The position numbers and the translations under genes were made by a program. The notes under the pieces were generated by a model. The model worked only from the letters and a program-made list of their open reading frames with translations. It was not told the DNA's origin and did not search any database. Source: Stenotrophomonas sp. NA06056 (GTDB lineage: Bacteria; Pseudomonadota; Gammaproteobacteria; Xanthomonadales; Xanthomonadaceae). From it: a stretch of 64,000 nt of DNA. The DNA lies in assembly GCF_013364355.1 (NCBI RefSeq), contig NZ_CP054931.1, positions 2,108,001 to 2,172,000 on the forward strand. Direction: 5' to 3'. Of this stretch, positions 52,552 to 62,667 are shown in pieces (the stretch's first letter is position 1; each line of letters opens with the position of its first letter).

Positions 52552-53235
52552 ATGACCACTGCCGTCAACAACCAGACCAACCAGGACGTCTACGCCGCAC
52601 TCGGCCTGAACGCCCCCAACAGCAACGCCACCAAGAAGAAGAACACGCTGGACCAGGCCGATTTCCTGCGCCTGATGACCGAGCAGCTGCAGCACCAGGA
52701 TCCGCTGAAGCCGATGGACAACACGCAGATGGTCTCGCAGATGGCGCAGATGTCGACCGTGCAGGGCATCACCGATCTGAACAAGTCGGTGAAGGGCTTC
52801 CAGGAGTCGATGGCCAGCGACCAGGTGCTGCGCGGCGCGGCGCTGGTCGGCCACCAGGTGCTGGTGCCTTCGGAAAAACTGGTACTGGAAAAGGAAGGCT
52901 CGGTGGAAGGCACGGTTGCCGCACCGGCAGCCGGCATCGTCACCGTGGACGTCACCGACGCCAACGGCGCCAAGGTCACTTCGATCAGCGTGGAAGCCAA
53001 GGCGGCCGGCGAGACCGCGTTCACCTGGGATGGCAAGGATGCCAACGGCAAGCGCATGGAGCCGGGCAAGTACAACATCGTCGCCAACCACGTCGACACC
53101 GCCGGCAAGAGCACCAAGCTGTCCACCTTCGTGCAGGCACCGGTGGAAAGCGTGACCGTCGGTTCCGACGGCCTCTACCTGAATCTCAAGGGCCTGGGCA
53201 CGGCCCCTCTCGACTACGTGCTCCGCGTCAGCTGA
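52552..53235 (+). CDS. flgD: Hook-capping protein FlgD
   Basis: 227 residues. The N-terminal FlgD export region reads FLRLMTEQLQHQDPLKPMDN, and the rest is the Ig-like and Tudor-like cap core (AAGETAFTWDGKDANGKRME). FlgD caps the growing hook and is replaced by FlgK when the hook is complete. Length is usual. ATG at 52552, 23 bases after flgC. Confidence 0.96.
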   Translation: MTTAVNNQTNQDVYAALGLNAPNSNATKKKNTLDQADFLRLMTEQLQHQDPLKPMDNTQMVSQMAQMSTVQGITDLNKSVKGFQESMASDQVLRGAALVGHQVLVPSEKLVLEKEGSVEGTVAAPAAGIVTVDVTDANGAKVTSISVEAKAAGETAFTWDGKDANGKRMEPGKYNIVANHVDTAGKSTKLSTFVQAPVESVTVGSDGLYLNLKGLGTAPLDYVLRVS

Positions 53236-53267
53236 GCCGCACCCACCGCATCCAACAGGAGCATCCC

Positions 53268-54491
53268 ATGGGCTTCAACATTTCCCTGTCCGGCATCAAC
53301 GCTGCCAACTCGGACCTGAGTGTCACCGCCAACAACGTGGCCAACGTCAACACCACCGGCTTCAAGCAGTCGCGCGCGGAATTCGCCGACCTGTTCGCCG
53401 CCACCAGCTACGGCCTGTCCAAGAACGCGATCGGTTCGGGCGTGCGCGTGTCCAACGTCGCCCAGCAGTTCATCCAGGGCAACAACGAGCAGACCGGCCG
53501 CAGCCTGGACATGGCCATTTCCGGTGAGGGCTTCTTCACCATGAACATGAACGGTGCACGCGTGTACTCGCGCGCCGGCAATTTCCAGACCGATGCCGCC
53601 GGCTACGTGGTCAACCCGCAGGGCGCACGCCTGCAGGTATTCGCACCCAACGCCGACGGCACCAACTTCGACGCCGGCCGCCTGGTCGACCTGCAGCTGC
53701 TGACCACCGACAGCCCGCCCAAGCAGACCAGCGAAGTCAAGGTCGGCTTCACCCTGCCCGGCAATGCCAAGCAGCCGACGGTGACCACCTTCGACCCGAC
53801 CAACTCCAACAGCTACAGCCACTCCAGCGGCGGCATCACCGTGTATGACTCGCTGGGCGTCAGCCATACCCAGGTGTCCTACTTCGTGAAGGAAGCGGCC
53901 ACCAACGCCTGGACGGTGCACAACTACGTCGATGGCCAGCCGGCCGGCACGCCGACCCCGCTGACCTTCGACAACGCCGGCAAGCTGACCGCGCCGGCCA
54001 ACGGCAAGATCAGCCTGGGCACCTTCACCCCGACCACCGGTGCCGGCGTGCTGAACATGACGCTGGACGTGAGCGGCTCGACCCAGTACGGCGAGAAGTT
54101 CGCCCTGCGCAACACCCAGCAGGACGGCTACGCGGCCGGCAAGCTCAATGAGATCACCGTTTCGGAAACCGGCGTGGTGTTCGCCCGCTATTCCAACGGC
54201 GACGACAAGCCGCTGGGCCAGGTGGCATTGACCAGCTTCAACAACCCGCAGGGCCTGGAACAGAAGGGCAACAACCTGTGGGTGGAGACCTTCGATTCAG
54301 GCACGCCGCGCACCGGCGCCGCCGATACCTCCAACCTCGGCAAGATCCAGGCCGGTTCGCTGGAATCGTCCACCGTCGACCTGACCGAACAGCTGGTCAA
54401 CATGATCACCGCGCAGCGCAACTTCCAGGCCAACGCGCAGATGATCACGACCCAGGACCAGATCACCCAGACCGTCATCAACATCCGTTGA
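53268..54491 (+). CDS. flgE: Flagellar hook protein FlgE
   Basis: 407 residues. Starts with MGFNISLSGINAANSDLSVT and VANVNTTGFKQSR, the hook family N-terminus; the central D1-D2 domains are beta-rich with Gly/Thr/Asn; the C-terminus LVNMITAQRNFQANAQMITT is the matching coiled coil. FlgE forms the curved universal joint. AACAGGAG precedes the ATG. Confidence 0.97.
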   Translation: MGFNISLSGINAANSDLSVTANNVANVNTTGFKQSRAEFADLFAATSYGLSKNAIGSGVRVSNVAQQFIQGNNEQTGRSLDMAISGEGFFTMNMNGARVYSRAGNFQTDAAGYVVNPQGARLQVFAPNADGTNFDAGRLVDLQLLTTDSPPKQTSEVKVGFTLPGNAKQPTVTTFDPTNSNSYSHSSGGITVYDSLGVSHTQVSYFVKEAATNAWTVHNYVDGQPAGTPTPLTFDNAGKLTAPANGKISLGTFTPTTGAGVLNMTLDVSGSTQYGEKFALRNTQQDGYAAGKLNEITVSETGVVFARYSNGDDKPLGQVALTSFNNPQGLEQKGNNLWVETFDSGTPRTGAADTSNLGKIQAGSLESSTVDLTEQLVNMITAQRNFQANAQMITTQDQITQTVINIR

Positions 54492-54523
54492 TGACCTGCT
54501 GACCCTGTCACGGAACTCCCCGC

Positions 54524-55273
54524 ATGGATAAAGCCCTTTACGTGGCGATGACCGGTGCCCGCGCCTCCCTGCAGGCGCAGGGAACGCTCAGCCACAACCT
54601 CGCCAACTCGGATACTCCCGGCTTCAAGGAAGCGCTGGCCAATACCGAAGCCTTCCCGATCCGTGGCCCGGGCTTTGCCTCGCGGGTGGATGCGCTGCAC
54701 GTCGATGCCGGCTTCAACCGCACGGCCGGCGCGCAGCACATCACCGGCAAGCCACTGGACCTGTCGTTGCAGACCGGCACCTGGCTGGCCGTGCAGTCCA
54801 CCGATGGCAGCGAGGCGTACACCCGTGGCGCCGCGCTGTCGGTGACGCCGAACGGCCAGCTGGTGACCTCCAGCGGCCGTCCGGTGCTGGACGACAACAA
54901 CAATCCGATCGCGATCCCGCCCTACCAGGCAATGGAGATCGGCAACGACGGCACGATCTCGATCATCCCGCAGGGCGAAGGCCCGCAGACGATGGCGATG
55001 ATCGGCCGGATCAAGGTGGTGCAGGCGCCGGACGAACGCCTCGAACGCGGCCTGGATGGCCTGTTCCGCAATACCGATCCGCTGCAGCCGTTCGCCCAGG
55101 CACAGGGCACGGCGGTGCACAGCGGCCAGCTGGAAGGCAGCAACGTCGATGCCGCCGGTGCGCTGGTGCAGATGATCCAGCTGCAGCGCCAATACGAAAT
55201 GCAGGTGCAGGTGATCAAGCACGGCGATGACAACGCGCGCAGCGCCAACAGCCTGTTGCGCCTGGGCAGCTGA
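54524..55273 (+). CDS. flgF: Flagellar proximal/distal rod protein FlgF
   Basis: 249 residues. MDKALYVAMTGARASLQAQG and LSHNLANSDTPGFKEALANT are the FlgF signature; the C-terminus NVDAAGALVQMIQLQRQYEM is the rod-family coiled coil. It is the last gene of the flgBCDEF operon; a hairpin and a new sigma-54 promoter follow. Confidence 0.96.
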   Translation: MDKALYVAMTGARASLQAQGTLSHNLANSDTPGFKEALANTEAFPIRGPGFASRVDALHVDAGFNRTAGAQHITGKPLDLSLQTGTWLAVQSTDGSEAYTRGAALSVTPNGQLVTSSGRPVLDDNNNPIAIPPYQAMEIGNDGTISIIPQGEGPQTMAMIGRIKVVQAPDERLERGLDGLFRNTDPLQPFAQAQGTAVHSGQLEGSNVDAAGALVQMIQLQRQYEMQVQVIKHGDDNARSANSLLRLGS

Positions 55274-55283
55274 CGGAATTCCG

Positions 55284-55303
55284 GCACCGGCCTGCGCCGG
55301 TGC
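55284..55303 (+). terminator. Hairpin at the end of flgBCDEF
   Basis: GCACCGGC and GCCGGTGC pair around CTGC, 11 bases after the flgF stop. There is no T-run, and the stem touches the -24 box of the next promoter, so it could be a weak terminator or a processing site. Confidence 0.5.
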
Positions 55304-55319
55304 TGGCACGCCGCTTGCA
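55304..55319 (+). promoter_or_regulatory. Sigma-54 promoter of flgG operon
   Basis: TGGCACGCCGCTTGCA, consensus RpoN site 58 bases before the flgG ATG. It splits the flg genes into at least two transcriptional units. Confidence 0.9.
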
Positions 55320-55376
55320 CTCCCTACCCCATGGGCCGCATCGCGCGGCCGGCTTCACCCAGACAGGACTCCGAAG

Positions 55377-56162
55377 ATGAACCAGGCATTGTGGATCGCG
55401 AAAACCGGACTGGATGCGCAGCAGATGCGCATGTCGGTGGTTTCCAACAACCTCGCCAACACCAACACCACCGGCTTCAAGCAGGACCGCGCCAGCTTCG
55501 AGGACCTGTTGTACCAGCAGGTGCGCCAGCCCGGCGGTTCGTCTTCGGCACAGACCCAGCTGCCCACCGGCCTGCAGATCGGCACCGGCGTGCGCGTGGT
55601 GGCCACCGCCAAGAACTTCGAGCAGGGCAGCCAGCAGCAGACCGGCCGCGCGCTTGATGTGATGGTCAACGGCCGCGGCTTCTTCGAAGTGCAGATGCCC
55701 GACGGCAGCTCGGCCTACACCCGCGACGGCTCGTTCAAGATCAACCAGGACAGTGAGCTGGTCACCAACAGCGGCTACCCGGTGCAGCCGGGCATCCAGA
55801 TTCCAGAAGGCGCGCAGTCGGTCACCATCGGTACCGACGGCACCATCAGCGTGAAGATGGCTGACGGTGCGGCATCGGTGGAAGTCGGTGCGCTGACCCT
55901 GACCGATTTCGTCAATCCGGCGGGCCTGCAGGCGCGTGGCGAAAACCTGTTCCTGGAAACCACGGCCTCCGGCCCGGCACAGAACGGCAACCCCGGCCTG
56001 AACGGCCTGGGCACCGTGGTGCAGGGTGCGCTGGAAGGCAGCAACGTGAACGTGGTGGAAGAGCTGGTGTCGATGATCGAAACCCAGCGCGCCTACGAAA
56101 TGAACGCCAAGGCGATCTCGACCACCGACTCGATGCTCGGCTACCTCAGCAACAAGCTCTGA
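55377..56162 (+). CDS. flgG: Flagellar distal rod protein FlgG
   Basis: 261 residues, the standard FlgG length. Starts MNQALWIAKTGLDAQQMRMS and VSNNLANTNTTGFKQDRA; ends NVVEELVSMIETQRAYEMNA KAISTTD. It forms the distal rod that crosses the outer membrane inside the L and P rings. ATG at 55377 follows CAGGAC and a sigma-54 promoter. Confidence 0.97.
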   Translation: MNQALWIAKTGLDAQQMRMSVVSNNLANTNTTGFKQDRASFEDLLYQQVRQPGGSSSAQTQLPTGLQIGTGVRVVATAKNFEQGSQQQTGRALDVMVNGRGFFEVQMPDGSSAYTRDGSFKINQDSELVTNSGYPVQPGIQIPEGAQSVTIGTDGTISVKMADGAASVEVGALTLTDFVNPAGLQARGENLFLETTASGPAQNGNPGLNGLGTVVQGALEGSNVNVVEELVSMIETQRAYEMNAKAISTTDSMLGYLSNKL

Positions 56163-56184
56163 CCGCCCTCACCGGGAAACTGCC

Positions 56185-56877
56185 ATGTCGCCCCTTTCTT
56201 CCTTCGCCCGTACTGCCCTCGCCTGCGCCGTGGCCGCCCTGCTCGGTGGCTGCGTGATCGCGGGCGACGTGCGCCCCTATCCGACAATGGCGCCGTTGCA
56301 GCCGATCATGCCGCCGCAGGCCGAACCGACCGCGGGCGCGATCTACGCCGCCGGCCCGACCCTGCAGCTGTACTCGGACCGGCGTGCGCGCGATGTCGGC
56401 GACCTGCTGACCATCACGCTGCTGGAAAACACCACCGCGCAGACCAGCGCCAACACCGCCACCAACAAGGAATCGAACCTGAGCCTCGGCACGCCGTCGA
56501 TTCTCGGTGCACCGGTCACCCTGGGCGGCAAGGACATCCTGAGTGCAACGGCCAAGGGTGCGCGCGACTTCACCGGCAAGGGCAACAGCGCGCAGAGCAA
56601 CCGGCTGCAGGGCAACGTGACCGTGACCGTGGTGCAGCGCCTGCCCAACGGCAACCTGGTGGTGCAGGGGCAGAAGAACCTGCGCCTGAACCAGGGCGAC
56701 GAACTTGTGCAGGTACAGGGCATCGTGCGCCCCGGCGACATCAGCGCGGACAACACCGTGCCCTCCAGCCGCGTGGCTGAAGCGCGCATCGTCTATGGCG
56801 GCCGCGGCCCTGTCGCGCAGTCCAACGCGATGGGTTGGTTGAGTCGCTTCTTCAACTCCGGCCTGACGCCGTTCTGA
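56185..56877 (+). CDS. flgH: Flagellar L-ring lipoprotein FlgH
   Basis: 230 residues. Lipoprotein signal with lipobox LLGGC (Cys23). The mature part carries the FlgH signature: [20 protein letters not shown], and [20 protein letters not shown] and [20 protein letters not shown]. It forms the L ring in the outer membrane, around the distal rod, after being delivered as a lipoprotein (probably via LolA). Confidence 0.97.
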   Translation: MSPLSSFARTALACAVAALLGGCVIAGDVRPYPTMAPLQPIMPPQAEPTAGAIYAAGPTLQLYSDRRARDVGDLLTITLLENTTAQTSANTATNKESNLSLGTPSILGAPVTLGGKDILSATAKGARDFTGKGNSAQSNRLQGNVTVTVVQRLPNGNLVVQGQKNLRLNQGDELVQVQGIVRPGDISADNTVPSSRVAEARIVYGGRGPVAQSNAMGWLSRFFNSGLTPF

Positions 56878-56879
56878 GT

Positions 56880-58019
56880 ATGGCCATGAAGATTTCATTC
56901 CGATATTTCCTGCAGCGACGCATGGCGTCGCTCTACTGCTTGGTCCTGCTGCTGATGGTGATGGCCCCCGCCAGCGCCGAGCGCATCAAGGACCTGGCCC
57001 AGGTGGGCGGCGTGCGTGGCAATGCGCTGGTGGGCTATGGCCTGGTGGTCGGCCTGGATGGCAGCGGTGACCGCACCAGCCAGGCACCCTTCACCGTGCA
57101 GAGCCTGAAGAATCTGCTGGGCGAGCTGGGCGTCAACGTGCCGGCCAACGTCAACCCGCAGCTGAAGAACGTCGCAGCCGTGGCCATCCATGCCGAGCTG
57201 CCGCCGTTCGCCAAACCCGGCCAGCCGATCGACATCACCGTGTCCTCCATTGGCAACGCGGTGTCGCTGCGTGGTGGCTCGCTGCTGATGGCGCCGTTGC
57301 GTGGTGCTGATGGCCAGGTCTATGCGATTGCCCAGGGCAACCTGATCGTCGGCGGCTTCGGTGCGCAGGGCAAGGACGGTTCGCGCGTCTCGGTGAACGT
57401 GCCCAGCGTCGGCCGCATTCCCAACGGTGCGACCGTTGAACGCGCCCTGCCCGATGTATTCGGTGCCAGCGGCGAGATCACCCTGAACCTGCACAACAGC
57501 GACTTCACCACCATCTCGCGGATGGTGGGTGCACTCAACAATGCCTTCGGCGAGGGCTCGGCCCGCGCGGTGGACGGTGGCACGGTTGCCGTGCGTGCGC
57601 CGACCGATGCCGGAGCGCGCATCGGCCTGCTGGCCCGCATCGAGAACCTGGAACTGACCCCTGGCGCCGCACCGGCCAAGGTGGTGGTCAATTCGCGTAC
57701 CGGCACCGTGGTGATCGGCCAGCAGGTACGGGTCGGCCCGGCCGCGATCTCGCACGGTTCGTTGACGGTGACCATCCAGGAAAACACCAACGTCAGCCAG
57801 CCCAACGCCTTTGCCGGTGGCCAGACCGTGGCCACGCCGCAGTCGACCATCACCGCCACCAACGACGGCAGCCGCATGTTCAAGTTCAATGGCGGTACCA
57901 CCCTGGACGAGATCGTGCATGCGGTGAATGCCGTTGGCGCGGCACCGGGCGACCTGATCGCGATCCTGGAAGCACTGAAGCAGGCCGGTGCGCTGAGCGC
58001 CGAGCTCGAGGTGATCTGA
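56880..58019 (+). CDS. flgI: Flagellar P-ring protein FlgI
   Basis: 379 residues. The N-terminus holds a signal peptide ([21 protein letters not shown]) after a longer-than-usual basic region of about 20 residues; cleavage is likely at ASA-ERI. Mature landmarks: [40 protein letters not shown], and a C-terminal [20 protein letters not shown]. Either ATG 56880 or ATG 56886 can start it. It forms the peptidoglycan P ring with help from FlgA. Confidence 0.96.
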   Translation: MAMKISFRYFLQRRMASLYCLVLLLMVMAPASAERIKDLAQVGGVRGNALVGYGLVVGLDGSGDRTSQAPFTVQSLKNLLGELGVNVPANVNPQLKNVAAVAIHAELPPFAKPGQPIDITVSSIGNAVSLRGGSLLMAPLRGADGQVYAIAQGNLIVGGFGAQGKDGSRVSVNVPSVGRIPNGATVERALPDVFGASGEITLNLHNSDFTTISRMVGALNNAFGEGSARAVDGGTVAVRAPTDAGARIGLLARIENLELTPGAAPAKVVVNSRTGTVVIGQQVRVGPAAISHGSLTVTIQENTNVSQPNAFAGGQTVATPQSTITATNDGSRMFKFNGGTTLDEIVHAVNAVGAAPGDLIAILEALKQAGALSAELEVI

Positions 58020-58020
58020 C

Positions 58021-59214
58021 ATGCGCATCACTCCCGCATTCGAACTGAGCCCGGCACAACAGAACGACCCGGCAAAGATCGACAAGGTCGCGCGCCAGCT
58101 TGAAGGCCAGTTCGCGCAGATGCTGGTCAAGAGCATGCGTGATGCCAGCTTCGGCGATTCGCTGTTCCCGGGTGAAAACAAGATGTTCCGGGACATGTAC
58201 GACCAGAAGATCGCCGAGGCGATGACCCGCGGCAAGGGCCTGGGCCTGTCGAGCATGATCACCCGCCAGTTGTCCGGCGCGCAGGCCGAGGGCCCGGCGC
58301 TGGATACCCGGGTGGACCCGGCCAAGGCCAGCCGCGCCTACCAGCTCAATGCGCCGGCAGCACCGTCGCTGCCACTGCAGGACGCCGGCCAAGCCGTACG
58401 CATGCTGCAGCAGATGGCGGCCGGTGTGCAGGATGGCGCGCAGTCCTCCGTCGCACCGATGGAGCAGGCGCTGGACCTGATTGCAGGCCGGGAAAGCAGC
58501 GGCATGCACCGCTCGCTGGGCACCGACGATCCCTATGCCGGCGCCATCGGCGGTGCCGACTGGGCCGCGGCCAGCGACCAGTGGGCACCGACCGCCAGCA
58601 ACCGCGGCAGCAGCGGCACTCCGGCCGATGCGCTGGCCACCCGCACCGCCGTCGCCCAGCTGGGCGCGCACACCCCTGAAGGCTTCGTCGCCAGCATCTG
58701 GCAGCACGCGCAGAGCGCGGCCAAGGAACTGGGCGTGGACGCCCGCGCCCTGGTGGCCCAGGCAGCGCTGGAAACCGGTTGGGGCAAGCGCCAGATCAAG
58801 CATGCCGACGGCAGCACGTCGCACAACCTGTTCGGCATCAAGGCCACCGGCTGGAAGGGCCAGAGCGCTACCGCCGGCACCCATGAGTATGTCGATGGCG
58901 TACGTCGCAACGAAACCGCCAGCTTCCGCGCCTACACCTCGCCCGCTGAGAGCTTTGCCGACTACGTGCGCCTGCTGAAGACCAGCCCGCGCTACCAGCA
59001 GGCGCTGCAGGCCGGCACCGATGTGCAGGGCTTTGCGCGCGGCCTGCAACGTGCGGGCTATGCCACCGACCCGCGCTACGCGGCCAAGATCGCCGCGATC
59101 GCCGGCGGCCCGACCATCGAGCGCGCCGTAGCCGCCGTGGCCGACGCTGGCTCACGCATCGGTCAGACCTTCGCCAGCACCGCAACCGCGGCGCTGGGTA
59201 TCACTCGTCGTTGA
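58021..59214 (+). CDS. flgJ: Rod-capping muramidase/glucosaminidase FlgJ
   Basis: 397 residues. Residues about 15-95 form the rod-cap domain (VARQLEGQFAQMLVKSMRDA; FPGENKMFRDMYDQKIAEAM). A long Ala/Gly/Ser linker with charged patches follows to about 205. The C-terminal glucosaminidase domain has the catalytic Glu in QAALETGWGKRQIK, then NLFGIKATGWKGQS and YTSPAESFADYVRLLKTSPR. It locally opens peptidoglycan so that the rod can pass. The family in Xanthomonadaceae is of this two-domain type. Confidence 0.96.
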   Translation: MRITPAFELSPAQQNDPAKIDKVARQLEGQFAQMLVKSMRDASFGDSLFPGENKMFRDMYDQKIAEAMTRGKGLGLSSMITRQLSGAQAEGPALDTRVDPAKASRAYQLNAPAAPSLPLQDAGQAVRMLQQMAAGVQDGAQSSVAPMEQALDLIAGRESSGMHRSLGTDDPYAGAIGGADWAAASDQWAPTASNRGSSGTPADALATRTAVAQLGAHTPEGFVASIWQHAQSAAKELGVDARALVAQAALETGWGKRQIKHADGSTSHNLFGIKATGWKGQSATAGTHEYVDGVRRNETASFRAYTSPAESFADYVRLLKTSPRYQQALQAGTDVQGFARGLQRAGYATDPRYAAKIAAIAGGPTIERAVAAVADAGSRIGQTFASTATAALGITRR

Positions 59215-59222
59215 GGAACCCC

Positions 59223-61103
59223 ATGTCCAGCGTACTTTCCACCGGTACCAGTGCCCTGCTCGCCTTCCAGCGTGCGTTGGCCACCACCAGCCACAACGTG
59301 GCCAACCTCAACACGCCCGGCTACAGCCGGCAGAAGGTCGACTTCGCCACGGCCACCCCGCAGAACTATGGCTACGGCGACGTTGGCAACGGCACTCGCA
59401 TCGTCGACATCCGTCGCGCCGCCGACCAGCTGGCGATCTCGCGCCTGCTCGACAGCAGCGGTGAGCTTGCGCGCCTGAAGCAGCTCTCTGGCATGGCCGA
59501 CCGGGTCAATGCACTGTTCTCCGATCCCGCCACCAATGTGGCCGGGGTGTGGTCGAACTTCTTCGATTCGGTCAGTGGCCTGTCGTCCAATGCCGCCGGC
59601 ACCGCCGACCGGCAGAATCTGCTCGATGGCGCCAAGGCGCTGGCCACCCGTTTCGGCCAGCTCAACACGCAGCTGAACAACCTCAATGGCGAGGTCAACA
59701 ACGGTCTGCAGGCCGGCGCCACCGAGGTCAACCGTCTCGCCGCGGAAATCGCGCAGATCAACGGTGCCATCGGCACCAACATCGCCAATGCCGCACCGGA
59801 CCTGCTGGACCGTCGCGACCAGTTGATCTCGCAGTTGATCGGCTACACCGGCGGCACGGCGGTGGTCCAGGACGGCGGCATCATGAACGTCTACACCGCC
59901 GGCGGCCAGGCGCTGGTGGTGGGCACCACCGCGTCCAAGGTCACCACGGTGGCCGACCCCTACCAGCCCGAGCGCCTGCAGCTGGCACTGCAGACCCAGG
60001 GTGGCACGATCAAGCTGGACCCGAAGTCGGTCGGCGGCCAGATCGGCGGCATGCTGGAGTTCCGCGATACCGTGCTGACTCCCGCCCAGGCCGAACTGGG
60101 CAAGCTGGCCATCGGCCTGGCCGAGACTTTCAACAGCACCCACCGTCAAGGTGCGGATCTGTACGGGCAGATGGGTGGGGACTTCTTCAACATCGGTACC
60201 CCGCGCGTGACCGGCAACAGCAGCAATACCGGCACCGGCTCGATCAGCGCCAGCTTTGGCGACCTCGGCAAGCTGGACGCACAGAACATCGTGCTCAAGT
60301 TCGACGGCACCAACTGGGCCGCCAGCCGCGCCGACACCGGCGCCACGGTACCGATGACCGGCACCGGTACCGCTGCCGACCCGCTGCTGATCAACGGCGT
60401 GAAGCTGGTGGTCGGCGGTGCGCCCGCAGCCAATGACCGCTTCCTGCTGCAGCCGACCGCTGGCGTTGCCGGCAGCCTGGAAGTGGCGATCACCGATCCT
60501 TCGCGCATCGCTGCTGCTGCTGCCGTCAAGGGCGCGGCTGCGCTGGCCAACACCGGCACCGGCAAGATGAGCGGCGTTACCGTGACCAATGCGGCCAATG
60601 CCAACCTGCGCAATCCGGCAGCGATCGTGTTCACCTCGGCCACCACGTTCACCATCGATGGCGGCCCGCCGCAGACCTACACCCCCGGCCAGACCATCAG
60701 CGCCAACGGCTGGAGTTTCGTGCTCGATGGCGTGCCCAAGAACGGGGATACCTTCAACATCACACCCACCCCGGCCGGCTCATCGGACAACAGCAACGCC
60801 ACCAAGCTGTCCAAGGTGGAAGATGCAAAGGCATTCAACGCCGGCACCGTCACCCTCAACGGTGCGCTGGGCGGCTTGACCACGCAGGTGGGCGCCGCCG
60901 CGCGTTCGGCCGAGTACTCGCTGGACGCACAGCAGGTCATCACCAACCAGGCACAGAGCGCCCGCGACGAAGTGTCCGGCGTGAACCTGGATGAGGAAGC
61001 GGCCGACATGCTGCGCCTGCAACAGGCCTACCAGGCCGCCTCGCAGTTGATTTCCACCGCCGACAGCATGTTCCAGACCATCCTGGGAGCCGTGCGCCGA
61101 TGA
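59223..61103 (+). CDS. flgK: Hook-filament junction protein 1 FlgK
   Basis: 626 residues. N-terminal MSSVLSTGTSALLAFQRALA and TTSHNVANLNTPGYSRQKVD, and C-terminal VNLDEEAADMLRLQQAYQAA SQLISTADSM are the FlgK signatures. The long beta-rich middle part (about 200-530) has Gly/Thr-rich low-complexity stretches. It forms the first junction ring between hook and filament, and is a FlgN client. Its stop overlaps the flgL start codon by four bases. Confidence 0.96.
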   Translation: MSSVLSTGTSALLAFQRALATTSHNVANLNTPGYSRQKVDFATATPQNYGYGDVGNGTRIVDIRRAADQLAISRLLDSSGELARLKQLSGMADRVNALFSDPATNVAGVWSNFFDSVSGLSSNAAGTADRQNLLDGAKALATRFGQLNTQLNNLNGEVNNGLQAGATEVNRLAAEIAQINGAIGTNIANAAPDLLDRRDQLISQLIGYTGGTAVVQDGGIMNVYTAGGQALVVGTTASKVTTVADPYQPERLQLALQTQGGTIKLDPKSVGGQIGGMLEFRDTVLTPAQAELGKLAIGLAETFNSTHRQGADLYGQMGGDFFNIGTPRVTGNSSNTGTGSISASFGDLGKLDAQNIVLKFDGTNWAASRADTGATVPMTGTGTAADPLLINGVKLVVGGAPAANDRFLLQPTAGVAGSLEVAITDPSRIAAAAAVKGAAALANTGTGKMSGVTVTNAANANLRNPAAIVFTSATTFTIDGGPPQTYTPGQTISANGWSFVLDGVPKNGDTFNITPTPAGSSDNSNATKLSKVEDAKAFNAGTVTLNGALGGLTTQVGAAARSAEYSLDAQQVITNQAQSARDEVSGVNLDEEAADMLRLQQAYQAASQLISTADSMFQTILGAVRR

Positions 61104-62302
61104 GCACCCGTATTTCCACCAGCATGATGTACAGCCAGTCCGTTGCGCTGATGATGTCCAAGCAGGCCAAGCTGAGCCATCTGGAACAACAGATCGCCAC
61201 CGGCAGCAAGATCCTCAGCGCCAAGGACGACCCGGTCTCGGCCGGCGCCGCCGTCGGCCTGGACCGCAGCCTGGCCGCGCTGGACCGCATGAAGCTCAAC
61301 GCCGGCAACGTGCAGAACCGCCTGGGCGTGCAGGAAAATACCCTGGCCCAGGTGGGCGACATGATGGGGCGGATCAACGAGCTGACCATCTACGCCAACA
61401 ATCCGGCGTTGGCGCCGGCCGACAAGCAGTCGCTGGTTACTGAAATCAAGGCGATCCGTGACAACCTGCTGTCGCTGGCCAACAGCAGCGATGGCACCGG
61501 CCGCTACCTGTTTGGCGGCACCAACGATGGCGACCCGCCGTTCTCGCAGGTGGGCGGCAAGATCGTCTACAGCGGTGACCAGACCCAGCGCAAGGTGGAA
61601 ATCGGCCCTGACACCTACGTACAGGACGCGTTGCCCGGCAGCGAGATCTTCCTGCGCATCCCCACCGGCGATGGCTTCGTGGATGGTGGCCCGGCAGCGG
61701 GCAACACCGGCACCGGCGTGCTGACCAACGTCACCCGCGATGGCTCCAGCACCTGGAACGGCCAGTCCTTCAGCGTACGCTTCACCGCCGCGGACCAGTA
61801 CGAAGTCCTGGATGCCGGTGGCACGGTAGTGGGCACCGGCAACATGAAAACCGGCGACGACATCGTGGTCAATGGCGTGCGCATGCACATCGATGGCAAG
61901 CCTGCTGCCGGTGACAGCTTTGCGGTCACGCCGTCCAGCAGCCGCGATATCTTCGGCACCCTGGACGCGCTGATCGGAACACTGGAAGCCGACACCGGTT
62001 CGCCGGCAAAGCTGGCCGTGCAGCAGAACGCATTGCAGAGCAGCCTGCGTGATGTGGCACGCGCCGCCGAGCGGATGATCGATTCGCGTGCGGCCGGTGG
62101 CGCGCAGTTGAAGGCGCTGGACAATGCCGCCGACATGCGCGAAGCCAACGGCGTGACGCTGAAGACCACGCTGTCGCAGATGCGCGACGTGGACTACGCC
62201 GATGCGATGAGCCAGTACCAGCTGGAAAGCACGGCGCTGCAGGCGGCGCAGACGCTGTTCTCGCAGATGCAGTCGATGTCGCTGTTCAACAAGATCCGCT
62301 GA
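61100..62302 (+). CDS. flgL: Hook-filament junction protein 2 FlgL
   Basis: 400 residues, flagellin-like: N-terminal ISTSMMYSQSVALMMSKQAK and LEQQIATGSKILSAKDDPVS, C-terminal TLSQMRDVDYADAMSQYQLE and AAQTLFSQMQSMSLFNKIR. It is the second junction protein and a client of FlgN. Start ATG at 61100 overlaps flgK (ATGA). A strong terminator follows. Confidence 0.96.
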   Translation: MSTRISTSMMYSQSVALMMSKQAKLSHLEQQIATGSKILSAKDDPVSAGAAVGLDRSLAALDRMKLNAGNVQNRLGVQENTLAQVGDMMGRINELTIYANNPALAPADKQSLVTEIKAIRDNLLSLANSSDGTGRYLFGGTNDGDPPFSQVGGKIVYSGDQTQRKVEIGPDTYVQDALPGSEIFLRIPTGDGFVDGGPAAGNTGTGVLTNVTRDGSSTWNGQSFSVRFTAADQYEVLDAGGTVVGTGNMKTGDDIVVNGVRMHIDGKPAAGDSFAVTPSSSRDIFGTLDALIGTLEADTGSPAKLAVQQNALQSSLRDVARAAERMIDSRAAGGAQLKALDNAADMREANGVTLKTTLSQMRDVDYADAMSQYQLESTALQAAQTLFSQMQSMSLFNKIR

Positions 62303-62326
62303 TTCCACGCGCCAGCGCTGGAACCG

Positions 62327-62358
62327 AAGGCCGCGATGCCAAGCATCGCGGCCTTTTT
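62327..62358 (+). terminator. Terminator of the flgG-L transcription unit
   Basis: GGCCGCGATGC and GCATCGCGGCC pair around CAA, followed by five T residues. It lies 25 bases after flgL. Confidence 0.93.
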
Positions 62359-62380
62359 CGTTTGCGGCCGTCGCGGCGCC

Positions 62381-62471
62381 CGCCAGGCATGGCCCGGCGC
62401 TTCAGACCGTCGTTCAGCTTGGCCGCCAGCCGCCGATACCCCTTCCAGCGCTGGCCGGGCCCTGCCCGGCC
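62381..62471. repeat. Two degenerate SMAG-like palindromes upstream of fliC
   Basis: CGCCAGGCATGGCCCGGCG at 62381-62399 and GGCCGGGCCCTGCCCGGCC at 62453-62471. Both have a SMAG-type stem but no intact GTAG head. They lie in the otherwise non-coding 365 bases between flgL and fliC, outside the fliC promoter. Confidence 0.6.
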
Positions 62472-62546
62472 GCCCTTCCTGGGGCAACGCAAACCCCGGA
62501 AAAACAGCCTTCCCGCACGAATTACGGTGTCAACGGAATTCCCGGC

Positions 62547-62573
62547 TAAAGGTTGTTGACAAAGCGCCGTTAT
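62547..62573 (+). promoter_or_regulatory. Sigma-28 promoter of fliC
   Basis: TAAA (62547-62550), 15-base spacer, GCCGTTAT (62566-62573). This is the same sequence pattern as the flgM promoter. It gives an untranslated leader of about 85 bases, A-rich and ending in AAGAGGAGA. Confidence 0.9.
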
Positions 62574-62667
62574 TCATTTGGCAACGGCGAAGCACACAGC
62601 CAAACAAAAAAACAGGCGGCGCTTCGTTTCTTTCACCAACGGGTTCCACATAAGAGGAGACGACCCC